A stretch of 64,000 nucleotides of DNA, taken from positions 2,170,001 through 2,234,000 of the forward strand of contig NC_079877.1 of the NCBI RefSeq assembly GCF_029227915.1. Direction: 5' to 3'. How positions within the stretch are numbered: the first letter of the stretch is position 1; the number at the start of each line of letters is the position of its first letter. Position numbers and translations under genes: made by a program. The notes beneath the pieces are model-generated. The model did not search any database. It was not told where the DNA came from and worked only from the letters and a program-made list of their open reading frames with translations. Of the stretch, positions 49,826-62,071 are shown piece by piece. The DNA is from Hydractinia symbiolongicarpus (Eukaryota > Cnidaria > Hydrozoa > Anthoathecata > Hydractiniidae).

Positions 49826-52804
49826 TTACCGTTTGAGTTACAATGGTTGCGTCACATATTCGTACCAACATGTATTTAGTGATTTCCTTCCGATATTACT
49901 AAGTTGTATCGCTTTTAACAGTGAAACGATTGACCGTGGGAATTAATTCAACTGATTCTGGACTGTGACCTTATAAATGTGATTAATGCGCCAATTGGTC
50001 TCCAAGGAATAACATTCTTCTTAATTTGACATGATTGCTGGAATTCAGCGGTTACATTAGGCTCTGCGGAAGCGCTTTATTTAAAAATTTAGATAAATAA
50101 GATTTCCTTACTGTGGGACCAATCCTGGCCGTTACCATGCGCTGAAGAAATAAAGACATTCTCAAAAACTACATTTCATTGATTTCTTGGCGGTATAATT
50201 CCGTTTGAGTTACAACGGTTGGGTCACATATTCGTACCAACATGTATTTAGCGAAAGTATTCGGATATTACTAGGTTGCATCGCTTTTAACTGTGAAACG
50301 TTTGACTGTGCGACTTAATTGAACTGCTTTTGGACTTTGACCTTATAAATGTTGTAAGTGAGACAATTGGACTCCAAGAAATAACATTCTTCTTAATTTG
50401 ACATAATTGCTGGAACTCAGCGATTACACTGGGCGCTGTGGTAAGGCTTTATTTAAAAATTAAGATAAATAAGTCATTTTTTACTGTGGGACCAATCCTA
50501 GCCGTTATCATGCGCTGAAGAAATAGAGACAGTTTCTAAAACTAAATTTCTTGGATTTTCTAACGGTGTCAATCCGTTTGAGTTACAACGGTTGCGTCAC
50601 ACATTCGTACCAACATGTATTTAGTGATTTTTTCCCGATATTACTAAGTTGTATCGCTTTCAACAGTGAAACGATTGACTGTGGGACTTAATTGAACTGA
50701 TTTTGGACTTTGACCTTATAAATGTGATAAATGAGTCATTTTGACTACAAGAAATGATATTCTTCTTAATTTGACATGATTGCTGGAACTCAGCGATTAC
50801 ACTGGGCGCTGTGGTAAGGACTTATTTAAAAATTAAGATAAATAAGTCATTTTGTACTGTGGGACAAATCCTAGCCGTTATCGCGCGCTGAAGAAATAGA
50901 GACAGTTTCCAAAACTAAATTTCATTGATTTTCTAACGGTGTCAATCCGTTTGAGTTACAATGGTTGCGTCACATATTCGTACCAACATGTATTTAGTGA
51001 TTTCCTTCCGATATTACTAAGTTGTATCGCTTTTAACAGTGAAACGATTGACCGTGGGAATTAATTCAACTGATTCTGGACTGTGACCTTATAAATGTGA
51101 TTAATGCGCCAATTGGTCTTCAAGGAATAACATTCTTCTTAATTTGACATGATTGCTGGAATTCAGCGGTTACATTAGTCTCTGCGGTAGCGCTTTATTT
51201 AAAAATTTAGATAAATAAGATTTCCTTACTGTGGGACCAATCCTGGCCGTTACCATGCGCTGAAGAAATAAAGACATTCTCAAAAACTACATTTCATTGA
51301 TTTCTTGGCGGTATAATTCCGTTTGAGTTACAACGGTTGCGTCATATATTCGTACCAACATGTATTTAGCGAAAGTATTCGGATATTACTAGGTTGCATC
51401 GCTTTTAACTGTGAAACGTTTGACTGTGCGACTTAATTGAACTGCTTTTGGACTTTGACCTTATAAATGATGTAAGTGAGACAATTGGACTCCAAGAAAT
51501 AACATTCTTCTTAATTTGACATAATTGCTGGAACTCAGCGATTACACTGGGCGCTGTGGTAACGGTTTATTTAAAATTTAAAATAAATAAGTCATTTTTA
51601 CTGTGGGACCAATCCTAGCCGTTAGCGCGCGCTGAAGATATAGAGACAGTTTCAAAAACTCCATTTCATTGACTTTCTAAAGTGTCAATCCGTTTGAGTT
51701 AGAACGTTTGCGTCACATAATCGTACCAACATGTATTTAGTGATTTTCTTCCGATATTACTAAGTTGTATCGCTTTCAACAGAGAAACGATTGACTGTGG
51801 GACTTAATTGAACTGATTTTGGACTTTGACCTTATAAATGTAATAAATGGGCCATTTTGACTACAAGAAATAACATTCTCCTTAATTTAACATGATTGAT
51901 GGAACTCACCGATTACACTAGGCTCTGTGGTAGCAATTTACCTAAAAATGTAGATAAATAAGTCTCCTCTTACTGTGGGACCAATCCTTGCCATTATCGC
52001 GCGCTGAAGAAATAGAGACAGTTTTAAAAACTACATTTTAATAAATTTCTAACGGTGTCAATCCGTTTCAGTTACAACGGTTGCGTCATTTATTCGTACG
52101 AACATGTATTTAGTGATTTCCTTCCGATAATACTAAGTTGTATCGCTTTCAACAGTGAAACGATTGACTGTGGGACTTAGTTGAACTGATTTTAGACTTT
52201 GACCTTATAAATGTGATAAATGAGTCATTTTGACTACAAGAAATGACATTCTTCTTAGTTTGACATGATTGATGGAACTCACCGATTACACTGGGCGCTG
52301 TGGTAAGGCTTTATTTAAAAATTTAGATAAATAAGTCATTTTGTACTGTGGGACAAATCCTAGCCGTTATCGCGCGCTGAAGAAATAGAGACAGTTTCCA
52401 AAACTAAATTTCATTGATTTTCTAACAGTTTCAATCCGTTTGAGTTACAACAGTTGCGTCACACATTCGTACCAACATGTATTTAGCTATTTTTTTCCGA
52501 TATTACAAAGTTGTATTGCTTTCAACAGTGAAACGATTGACTGTGGGACTTAGTTGAACTGATTTTAGACTTTGACCTTATAAATGTGATAAATGAGTCA
52601 TTTTGACTACAAGAAATGACATTCTTCTTAGTTTGACATGATTGATGGAACTCACCGATTACACTGGGCGCTGTGGTAGCGATTCATTTAAAATTTTAGA
52701 TAAATAAGTCATTTTTACTGTAGGACCAATCCTAGCCGTTAGCGCGCGCTGAAGATATAGAGACAGTTTCAAAAACTCCATTTCATTGACTTTCTAACGG
52801 TGTC
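49477..52804. repeat. 9-monomer stretch (3328 bp) with a 349-bp monomer
   Basis: Starts: 49477 (E, only 349 bp), 49826 (B2), 50198 (B3), 50571, 50944 (B2), 51316 (B3), 51687 (C), 52060, 52433. E has TTGCCTCACATAATCG and TTTACTGATTTTCTTACG. Its first four monomers recur at 52805 with shared marks (GGTTGGGTCACATA, CTCTGCGGAAGCGC, TTTCTTGGATTTTC). The monomer at 52060 holds unusual bases (TTTTAATAAATTTC, CGTACGAACATG). Confidence 0.88.
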
Positions 52805-54271
52805 AATCCGTTTGAGTTACAACGGTTGCCTCACATAATCGTACCAACATGTATTTACTGATTTTCTTACGATATTACTAAGTTGTATCGCTTTCAACAG
52901 TGAAACGATTGACTGTGGGACTTAGTTGAACTGATTTTGGACTTTGACCTTATAAATGTAATAAATTAGCCATTTTGACTAAAAGCAATAACATTCTTCT
53001 TAATTTGACATGATTGCTGGAACTCAGCGATTACACGGAGCGCTGTGGTAGCGCTTTGTTTAAGAGTTAAGATAAATAAGTCATTTATTACTGTGGAAAC
53101 AATCCTAGCCGTTATCGCACGCCGAAGAAATAGAGACAGTTTCAAAAACTACATTACCGTTTGAGTTACAATGGTTGCGTCACATATTCGTACCAACATG
53201 TATTTAGTGATTTCCTTCCGATATTACTAAGTTGTATCGCTTTTAACAGTGAAACGATTGACCGTGGGAATTAATTCAACTGATTCTGGACTGTGACCTT
53301 ATAAATGTGATTAATGCGCCAATTGGTCTCCAAGGAATAACATTCTTCTTAATTTGACATGATTGCTGGAATTCAGCGGTTACATTAGGCTCTGCGGAAG
53401 CGCTTTATTTAAAAATTTAGATAAATAAGATTTCCTTACTGTGGGACCAATCCTGGCCGTTACCATGCGCTGAAGAAATAAAGACATTCTCAAAAACTAC
53501 ATTTCATTGATTCTTGGCGGTATAATTCCGTTTGAGTTACAACGGTTGGGTCACATATTCGTACCAACATGTATTTAGCGAAAGTATTCGGATATTACTA
53601 GGTTGCATCGCTTTTAACTGTGAAACGTTTGACTGTGCGACTTAATTGAACTGCTTTTGGACTTTGACCTTATAAATGTTGTAAGTGAGACAATTGGACT
53701 CCAAGAAATAACATTCTTCTTAATTTGACATAATTGCTGGAACTCAGCGATTACACTGGGCGCTGTGGTAAGGCTTTATTTAAAAATTAAGATAAATAAG
53801 TCATTTTTTTACTGTGGGACCAATCCTAGCCGTTATCATGCGCTGAAGAAATAGAGACAGTTTCTAAAACTAAATTTCTTGGATTTTCTAACGGTGTCAA
53901 TCCGTTTGAGTTACAACGGTTGCGTCACACATTTGTACCAACATGTATTTAGTGATTTTTTTCCGATATTACTAAGTTGTATCGCTTTCAACAGTGAAAC
54001 GATTGACTGTGGGACTTAATTGAACTGATTTTGGACTTTGACCTTATAAATGTGATAAATGAGTCATTTTGACTACAAGAAATGATATTCTTCTTAATTT
54101 GACATGATTGCTGGAACTCAGCGATTACACTGGGCGATGTGGTAAGGCCTTATTTAAAAATTAAGATAAGTAAGTCATTTTTTATTGTGGGACCAATCCT
54201 AGCCGTTATCGCGCGCTGAAAAAAGAGAGACAGTTTCCAAAACTAAATTTCATTGATTTTCTAATGGTGTC
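52805..54271. repeat. Duplicate of the four monomers starting at 49477
   Basis: Starts: 52805 (E, 349 bp), 53154 (B2), 53525 (B3), 53899. Offset to the first copy is 3328, then 3327 after a one-base loss at GATTCTTGGCGG near 53509. Private marks are retained. Beyond 53899 the order departs from the first copy. Confidence 0.9.
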
Positions 54272-54993
54272 AATCCGTTTGAGATACAACGGTTGCGTCA
54301 CACATTCGTACCAACATGTATTTAGTGATTTTTTTCCGATATTACTAAGTTGTATCGCTTTCAACAGTGAAACGATTGACTGTGGGACTTAATTGAACTG
54401 ATTTTGGACTTTGACCTTATAAATGTGATAAATGAGTCATTTTGACTACAAGAAATGATATTCTTCTTAATTTGACATGATTGCTGGAACTCAGCGATTA
54501 CACTGGGCGCTGTGGTAAGGCCTTATTTAAAAATTAAGATAAATAAGTCATTTTGTACTGTGGGACAAATCCTAGCAGTTATCGCGCGCTGAAGAAATAG
54601 AGACAGTTTCCAAAACTAAATTTCATTGATTTTCTAACGGTGTCAATCCGTTTGAGTTACAACAGTTGCGTCACACATTCGTACCAACATGTATTTACTG
54701 ATTTTCTTACGATATTACTAAGTTGTATCGCTTTCAACAGTGAAACGATTGACTGTGGGACTTAGTTGAACTGATTTTGGACTTTGACCTTATAAATGTA
54801 ATAAAATAGCCATTTTGACTAAAAGAAATAACATTCTTCTTAATTTGACATGATTGCTGGAACTCAGCGATTACACTGAGCGCTGTGGTAGCGCTTTGTT
54901 TAAGAGTTAAGATAAATAAGTCATTTATTACTGTGGAAACAATCCTAGCCGTTATCGCACGCCGAAGGAATAGAGACAGTTTCAAAAACTACA
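54272..54993. repeat. Monomer pair ending in the third short E monomer
   Basis: Starts: 54272 and 54645. The first resembles the 7-mer-block types (TTTTTTTCCGATATT, GGTAAGGCC); the AATGGTGTC and AAAGAGAGACAG marks just upstream belong to the same family. The second begins like that family (GTTACAACAGTTGCGTCACACATTCG split over its start), switches to E sequence at TTTACTGATTTTC, and ends with the 24-bp deletion, so it is 349 bp. Confidence 0.88.
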
Positions 54994-55738
54994 TTACCGT
55001 TTGAGTTACAATGGTTGCGTCACATATTCGTACCAACATGTATTTAGTGATTTCCTTCCGATATTACTAAGTTGTATCGCTTTTAACAGTGAAACGATTG
55101 ACCGTGGGAATTAATTCAACTGATTCTGGACTGTGACCTTATAAATGTGATTAATGCGCCAATTGGTCTCCAAGGAATAACATTCTTCTTAATTTGACAT
55201 GATTGCTGGAATTCAGCGGTTACATTAGGCTCTGCGGAAGCGCTTTATTTAAAAATTTAGATAAATAAGATTTCCTTACTGTGGGACCAATCCTGGCCGT
55301 TACCATGCGCTGAAGAAATAAAGACATTCTCAAAAACTACATTTCATTGATTTTTTGGCGGTATAATTCCGTTTGAGTTACAACGGTTGCGTCACATATT
55401 CGTACCAACATGTATTTAGCGAAAGTATTCGGATATTACTAGGTTGCATCGCTTTTAACTGTGAAACGTTTGACTGTGCGACTTAATTGAACTGATTTTG
55501 AACTTTGACCTTATAAATGTTATAAGTGAGACAATTGGACACCAAGAAATACCATTCTCCTTAATTTGACATGATTGATGAAACTCAGCGATTACACTGG
55601 GCGCTCTGGTAGCGCTTTGTTTAAGAGTTAAGATAAATAAGTCATTTATTACTGTGGAAACAATCCTAGCCGTTATCGCACGCCGAAGAAATAGAGACAG
55701 TTTCAAAAACTACATTTCATTGACTTTCTAACGGTGTC
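54994..55738. repeat. B2-F dimer, copy 1 (745 bp)
   Basis: Starts: 54994 (B2) and 55366 (F). F is a hybrid: its first half is B3-like (GCGAAAGTATTCGG, GTGCGACTTAAT) and its second half is B1-like (GTTTAAGAGTTAAG, TTATTACTGTGGAAAC, CGCACGCCG). Repeated immediately at 55739. Confidence 0.92.
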
Positions 55739-56483
55739 AATCCGTTTGAGTTACAACGGTTGCGTCACATATTCGTACCAACATGTATTTAGTGATTTCC
55801 TTCCGATATTACTAAGTTGTATCGCTTTTAACAGTGAAACGATTGACCGTGGGAATTAATTCAACTGATTCTGGACTGTGACCTTATAAATGTGATTAAT
55901 GCGCCAATTGGTCTCCAAGGAATAACATTCTTCTTAATTTGACATGATTGCTGGAATTCAGCGGTTACATTAGGCTCTGCGGAAGCGCTTTATTTAAAAA
56001 TTTAGATAAATAAGATTTCCTTACTGTGGGACCAATCCTGGCCGTTACCATGCGCTGAAGAAATAAAGACATTCTCAAAAACTACATTTCATTGATTTTT
56101 TGGCGGTATAATTCCGTTTGAGTTACAACGGTTGCGTCACATATTCGTACCAACATGTATTTAGCGAAAGTATTCGGATATTACTAGGTTGCATCGCTTT
56201 TAACTGTGAAACGTTTGACTGTGCGACTTAATTGAACTGATTTTGAACTTTGACCTTATAAATGTTATAAGTGAGACAATTGGACACCAAGAAATACCAT
56301 TCTCCTTAATTTGACATGATTGATGAAACTCAGCGATTACACTGGGCGCTCTGGTAGCGCTTTGTTTAAGAGTTAAGATAAATAAGTCATTTATTACTGT
56401 GGAAACAATCCTAGCCGTTATCGCACGCCGAAGAAATAGAGACAGTTTCAAAAACTACATTTCATTGACTTTCTAACGGTGTC
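55739..56483. repeat. B2-F dimer, copy 2 (745 bp)
   Basis: Starts: 55739 and 56111. Near-identical to 54994-55738, including GATTTTTTGGCGG and GGCGCTCTGGTAGC. A third F monomer occurs at 59092, 2981 bases after the second. Confidence 0.93.
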
Positions 56484-56856
56484 AATCCGTTTGAGTTACA
56501 ACGGTTGCGTCACATATTCGTACCAACATGTATTTAGTGATTTCCTTCCGATATTACTAAGTTGTATCGCTTTTAACAGCGAAACGATTGACCGTGGGAA
56601 TTAATTCAACTGATTCTGGACTGTGACCTTATAAATGTAATAAATGAGCCATTTTGACTAGAAGAAATAACATTCTCCTTAATTTGACATGATTGCTGGA
56701 ACTCAGCGATTACACTGGACCCTGTGGTAGCGATTCATTTAAAAATTAAGATAAATAAGTCATTTTGTACTGTGGGATCAATCCTAGCCGTTATAGCGCG
56801 CTGAAGAAATAGAGATAGTTTCCAAAACTAAATTTCATTGATTTTCTAACGGTGTC
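56484..56856. repeat. Hybrid monomer between two dimer blocks
   Basis: One monomer starting as B2 (AACAGCGAAACGATTGACCG) and ending with the GGACCCTGTGGTAGC / TTATAGCGCGCTG type. A close relative lies at 59465. Confidence 0.82.
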
Positions 56857-57601
56857 AATCCGTTTGAGTTACAACGGTTGCGTCACACATTCGTACCAAC
56901 ATGTATTTAGTGATTTTTTTCCGATATTACTAAGTTGTATCGCTTTCAACAGTGAAACGATTGACTGTGGGACTTAATTGAACTAATTTTGGACTTTGAC
57001 GTTATAAATGTGATAAATGAGTCATTTTGACTACAAGAAATGATATTCTTCTTAATTTGACATGATTGCTGGAACTCAGCGATTACACTGGGCGCTGTGG
57101 TAAGGCTTTATTTAAAAATTAAGACAAATAAGTCATTTTTTCTGTGGGACCAATCCCAGCCGTTAGCGCGCGCTGAAGATATAGAGACAGTTTCAAAAAC
57201 TCCATTTCATTGACTTTCTAACGGTGTCAATCCGTTTGAGTTACAATGGTTGCGTCACATAATCGTACCAACATGTATTTAGTGATTTCCTTCCGATAAT
57301 ACTAAGTTGTATCGCTTTCAACAGTGAAACGATTGACTGTGGGACTTAGTTGAACTGATTTTAGACTTTGACCTTATAAATGTGATAAATGAGTCATTTT
57401 GACTACAAGAAATGACATTCTTCTTAGTTTGACATGATTGATGGAACTCACTGATTACACTGGGCGCTGTGGTAACGCTTTATTTAAAAATTTAGATAAA
57501 TAAGTCGTTTTGTACTGTGGGACCAATCCTAGCCGTTATCGCGCGCTGAAGAAATGGGGACAGTTTCCAAAACTAAATTTCATTGATTTTCTAACGGTGT
57601 C
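56857..57601. repeat. Second dimer type, copy 1 (745 bp)
   Basis: Starts: 56857 and 57229. First monomer: CACACATTCG with TTTTTTTCCG and TTTGACGTTATAAATG. Second monomer: CATAATCG with GACTTAGTTGAAC and GGAACTCACTGATTAC. Repeated at 57602 and in part at 58347. Confidence 0.92.
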
Positions 57602-58346
57602 AATCCGTTTGAGTTACAACGGTTGCGTCACACATTCGTACCAACATGTATTTAGTGATTTTTTTCCGATATTACTAAGTTGTATCGCTTTCAACAGTGA
57701 AACGATTGACTGTGGGACTTAATTGAACTGATTTTGGACTTTGACGTTATAAATGTGATAAATGAGTCATTTTGACTACAAGAAATGATATTCTTCTTAA
57801 TTTGACATGATTGCTGGAACTCAGCGATTACACTGGGCGCTGTGGTAAGGCTTTATTTAAAAATTAAGACAAATAAGTCATTTTTACTGTGGGACCAATC
57901 CCAGCCGTTAGCGCGCGCTGAAGATATAGAGACAGTTTCAAAAACTCCATTTCATTGACTTTCTAACGGTGTCAATCCGTTTAAGTTACAACGGTTGCGT
58001 CACATAATCGTACCAACATGTATTTAGTGATTTCCTTCCGATAATACTAAGTTGTATCGCTTTCAACAGTGAAACGATTGACTGTGGGACTTAGTTGAAC
58101 TGATTTTAGACTTTGACCTTATAAATGTGATAAATGAGTCATTTTGACTACAAGAAATGACATTCTTCTTAGTTTGACATGATTGATGGAACTCACTGAT
58201 TACACTGGGCGCTGTGGTAACGCTTTATTTAAAAATTTAGATAAATAAGTCATTTTGTACTGTGGGACCAATCCTAGCCGTTATCGCGCGCTGAAGAAAT
58301 AGAGACAGTTTCCAAAACTAAATTTCATTGATTTTCTAACGGTGTC
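57602..58346. repeat. Second dimer type, copy 2 (745 bp)
   Basis: Starts: 57602 and 57974. Same two types in the same order, with small changes such as CCGTTTAAGTTAC near 57977. The next monomer at 58347 repeats the first type, giving two and a half dimers. Confidence 0.92.
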
Positions 58347-58719
58347 AATCCGTTTGAGTTACAACGGTTGCGTCACACATTCGTACCAACATGTATTTAG
58401 TGATTTTTTTCCGATATTACTAAGTTGTATCGCTTTCAACAGTAAAACGATTGACTGTGGGACTTAATTGAACTGATTTTGGACTTTGACGTTATAAATG
58501 TGATAAATGAGTCATTTTGACTACAAGAAATGATATTCTTCTTAATTTGACATGATTGCTGGAACTCAGCGATTACACTGGGCGCTGTGGTAAGGCTTTA
58601 TTTAAAAATTAAGACAAATAAGTCAATTTTTATTGTAGGACCAATCCTAGCCGTTATCGCGCGCTGAAGAAATAGAGACAGTTTCTAAAACTAAATTTCA
58701 TTGATTTTCTAACGGTGTC
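58347..58719. repeat. Half dimer closing the second dimer block
   Basis: Single monomer of the TTTGACGTTATAAATG type, ending in AAGTCAATTTTTATTGTAGG, a variant end that leads into the GAGTAACAACGG monomer at 58720. Confidence 0.88.
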
Positions 58720-60954
58720 AATCCGTTTGAGTAACAACGGTTGCGTCACACATTCGTACCAACATGTATTTAGTGATTTCCTTCCGATATTACTAAGTTG
58801 TATCGCTTTTAACAGTGAAACGATTGACCGTGGGACTTAATTGAACTCATTCTGGACTGTGAACTTATAAATGTGATTAATGCGCCAATTGGTCTCCAAG
58901 GAATAACATTCTTCTTAATTTGACATGATTGCTGGAATTCAGCGGTTACATTAGGCTCTGCGGTAGCGCTTTATTTAAAAATTAAGAAAAATAAGATTTT
59001 CTTACTGTGGGACCAATCCTGGCCGTTACCATGCGCTGAGGAAATAAAGACATTCTCAAAAACTACATTTCATTGATTTCTTGGCGGTATAATTCTGTTT
59101 GAGTTACAACGATTGCGTCACATATTCGTACCAACATGTATTTAGCGAAAGTATTCGGATATTACTAGGTTGCATCGCTTTTAACTGTGAAACGTTTGAC
59201 TGTGCGACTTAATTGAACTGATTTTGAACTTTGACCTTATAAATGTTATAAGTGAGACAATTGGACACCAAGAAATACCATTCTCCTTAATTTGACATGA
59301 TTGATGAAACTCAGCGATTACACTGGGCGCTCTGGTAGCGCTTTGTTTAAGAGTTAAGATAAATAAGTCATTTATTACTGTGGAAACAATCCTAGCCGTT
59401 ATCGCACGCCGAAGAAATAGAGACAGTTTCAAAAACTACATTTCATTGACTTTCTAACGGTGTCAATCCGTTTGAGTTACAACGGTTGCGTCACATATTC
59501 GTACCAACATGTATTTAGTGATTTCCTTCCGATATTACTAAGTTGTATCGCCTTTAACAGCGAAACGATTGACCGTGGGAATTAATTCAACTGATTCTGG
59601 ACTGTGACCTTATAAATGTAATAAATGAGCCATTTTGACTAGAAGAAATAACATTCTCCTTAATTTGACATGATTGCTGGAACTCCGCGATTACACTGGA
59701 CCCTGTGGTAGCGATTCATTTAAAAATTAAGATAAATAAGTCATCTTGTACTGTGGGACCAATCCTAGCCGTTATCGCGCGCTGAAGAAATAGAGACAGT
59801 TTCAAAAACTACATTTCATTGACTTTCTAACGGTGTCAATCCGTTTGACTTACAACGGTTGCGTCACATAATCGTACCAACATGTATTTATTGATTTTCT
59901 TCCGATATTACTAAGTTGTATCGCTTTCAACAGTGAAACGATTGACTGTGGGACTTAATTGAAATGATTTTGGACTTTGACCTTATGAATGTAATAAATG
60001 AGCCATTTTGACTAGAAGAAATAACATTCTCCTTAATTTGACATGATTGATGAAACTCACCGATTACACTGGGCGCTGTGGTAACGCTTTATTTAAAAAT
60101 TAAGATAAATAAGTCATTGTGTACTGTGGGACCAATCCTAGCCGTTATCGCGCGTTGAAGAAATAGAGACAGTTTCAAAAACTACATTTCATTGACTTTC
60201 TAACGGTGTCAATCCGTTTGAGTTACAACGGTTGCGTCACATATTCGTACCAACATGTATTTAGTGATTTCCTTCCGATATTATTAAGTTGTATCGCTTT
60301 TAACAATGAAACGATTGACCGTGGGAATTAATTCAATGATTCTGGACTGTGACCTTATAAATGTGATTAATGCGCCAATTTGTCTCCAAGGAATAACATT
60401 CTTCTTAATTTGACATGATTGCTGGAATTCAGCGGTTACATTAGGCTCTGCCGTAGCGCTTTATTTAAAAATTTAGATAAATAATATTTTCTTACTGTGG
60501 GACCAATCCTGGCCGTTACCATGCGCTGAAGAAATAAAGACATTCTCAAAAACTACATTTCATTGATTTCTTGGCGGTATAATTCAGTTTGAGTTACAAC
60601 GGTTGCGTCACATATTCGTACCAACATGTATTTAGCGAAAGTATTCGGATATTACTATGTTGCATCGCTTTTAACTGTGAAACGTTTGACTGTGGGACTT
60701 AATTGAACTGATTTTGAACTTTGACCTTATAGAAGTAATAAATGAGCCATTTTGACTAGAAGAAATAACATTCTACTTAATTTGACATGATTGATGAAAC
60801 TCAGCGATTACACTGGGCGCTGTGGTAGTGCTTTGTTTAAGAGTTAAGATAAATAAGTCATTTATTACTGTGGAAACAATCCTAGCCGTTATCGCACGCC
60901 GAAGAAATAGAGACAGTTTCAAAAACTACATTTCATTGACTTTCTAACGGTGTC
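58720..60954. repeat. Six mixed monomers between duplicated ends
   Basis: Starts: 58720 (GAGTAACAACGG start, B2-like body), 59092 (F), 59465 (B2-like, AACAGCGAAACG), 59838 (TTTGACTTACAACGG), 60211 (B2-like), 60582 (B3-like start, B1-like end). With the two monomers at 60955 and 61328 it completes a 2980-base spacing to the second GAGTAACAACGG monomer at 61700. Confidence 0.82.
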
Positions 60955-62071
60955 AATCCTTTTGAGTTACAACGGTTGCGTCACATAATCGTACCAACAT
61001 GTATTTAGTGATTTCCTTCCGATAATACTAAGTTGTATCGCTTTCAACAGTGAAACGATTGACTGTGGGACTTAGTTGAACTGATTTTAGACTTTGACCT
61101 TATAAATGTGATAAATGAGTCATTTTGACTACAAGAAATGACATTCTTCTTAGTTTGACATGATTGATGGAACTCACTGATTACACTGGGCGCTGTGGTA
61201 ACGCTTTATTTAAAAATTTAGATAAATAAGTCATTTTGTACTGTGGGACCAATCCTAGCCGTTATCGCGCGCTGAAGAAATAGAGACAGTTTCCAAAACT
61301 AAATTTCATTGATTTTCTAACGGTGTCAATCCGTTTGAGTTACAACGGTTGCGTCACACATTCGTACCAACATGTATTTAGTGATTTTTTTCCGATATTA
61401 CTAAGTTGTATCGCTTTCAACAGTGAAACGATTGACTGTGGGACTTAATTGAACTGATTTTGGACTTTGACGTTATAAATGTGATAAATGAGTCATTTTG
61501 ACTACAAGAAATGATATTCTTCTTAATTTGACATGATTGCTGGAACTCAGCGATTACACTGGGCGCTGTGGTAAGGCTTTATTTAAAAATTAAGTCAAAT
61601 AAGTCATTTTTACTGTAGGACCAATCCTAGCCGTTATCGCGCGCTGAAGAAATAGAGACAGTTTCTAAAACTAAATTTCATTGATTTTCTAACGGTGTCA
61701 ATCCGTTTGAGTAACAACGGTTGCGTCACACATTCGTACCAACATGTATTTAGTGATTTCCTTCCGATATTACTAAGTTGTAACGCTTTTAACAGTGAAA
61801 CGATTGACCGTGGGACTTAATTGAACTCATTCTGGACTGTGAACTTATAAATGTGATTAATGCGCCAATTGGTCTCCAAGGAATAACATTCTTCTTAATT
61901 TGACATGATTGCTGGAATTCAGCGGTTACATTAGGCTCTGCGGTAGCGCTTTATTTAAAAATTAAGAAAAATAAGATTTTCTTACTGTGGGACCAATCCT
62001 AGCCGTTATCGCGCGCTGAAGAAATAGAGAAAGTTTCAAAAACTACATTTCATTGACTTTCTAACGGTGTC
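60955..62071. repeat. Duplicate of the three monomers at 57974-59091
   Basis: Starts: 60955, 61328, 61700, matching 57974, 58347 and 58720 in order and in private marks (GAACTCACTGATT, TTTGACGTTATAAATG, TTTGAGTAACAACGG, GAACTCATTCTGGAC). The match ends inside the third monomer near 62000, where CCATGCGCTG is replaced by ATCGCGCGCTG. Confidence 0.9.

Noticed and set aside
57510-57722. A 70-codon plus-strand open frame
   Set aside because: It lies across the joint of two ordinary monomers and depends on single substitutions (for example GAAATGGGGACAG near 57549). Neighbouring copies of the same dimer do not keep it open.
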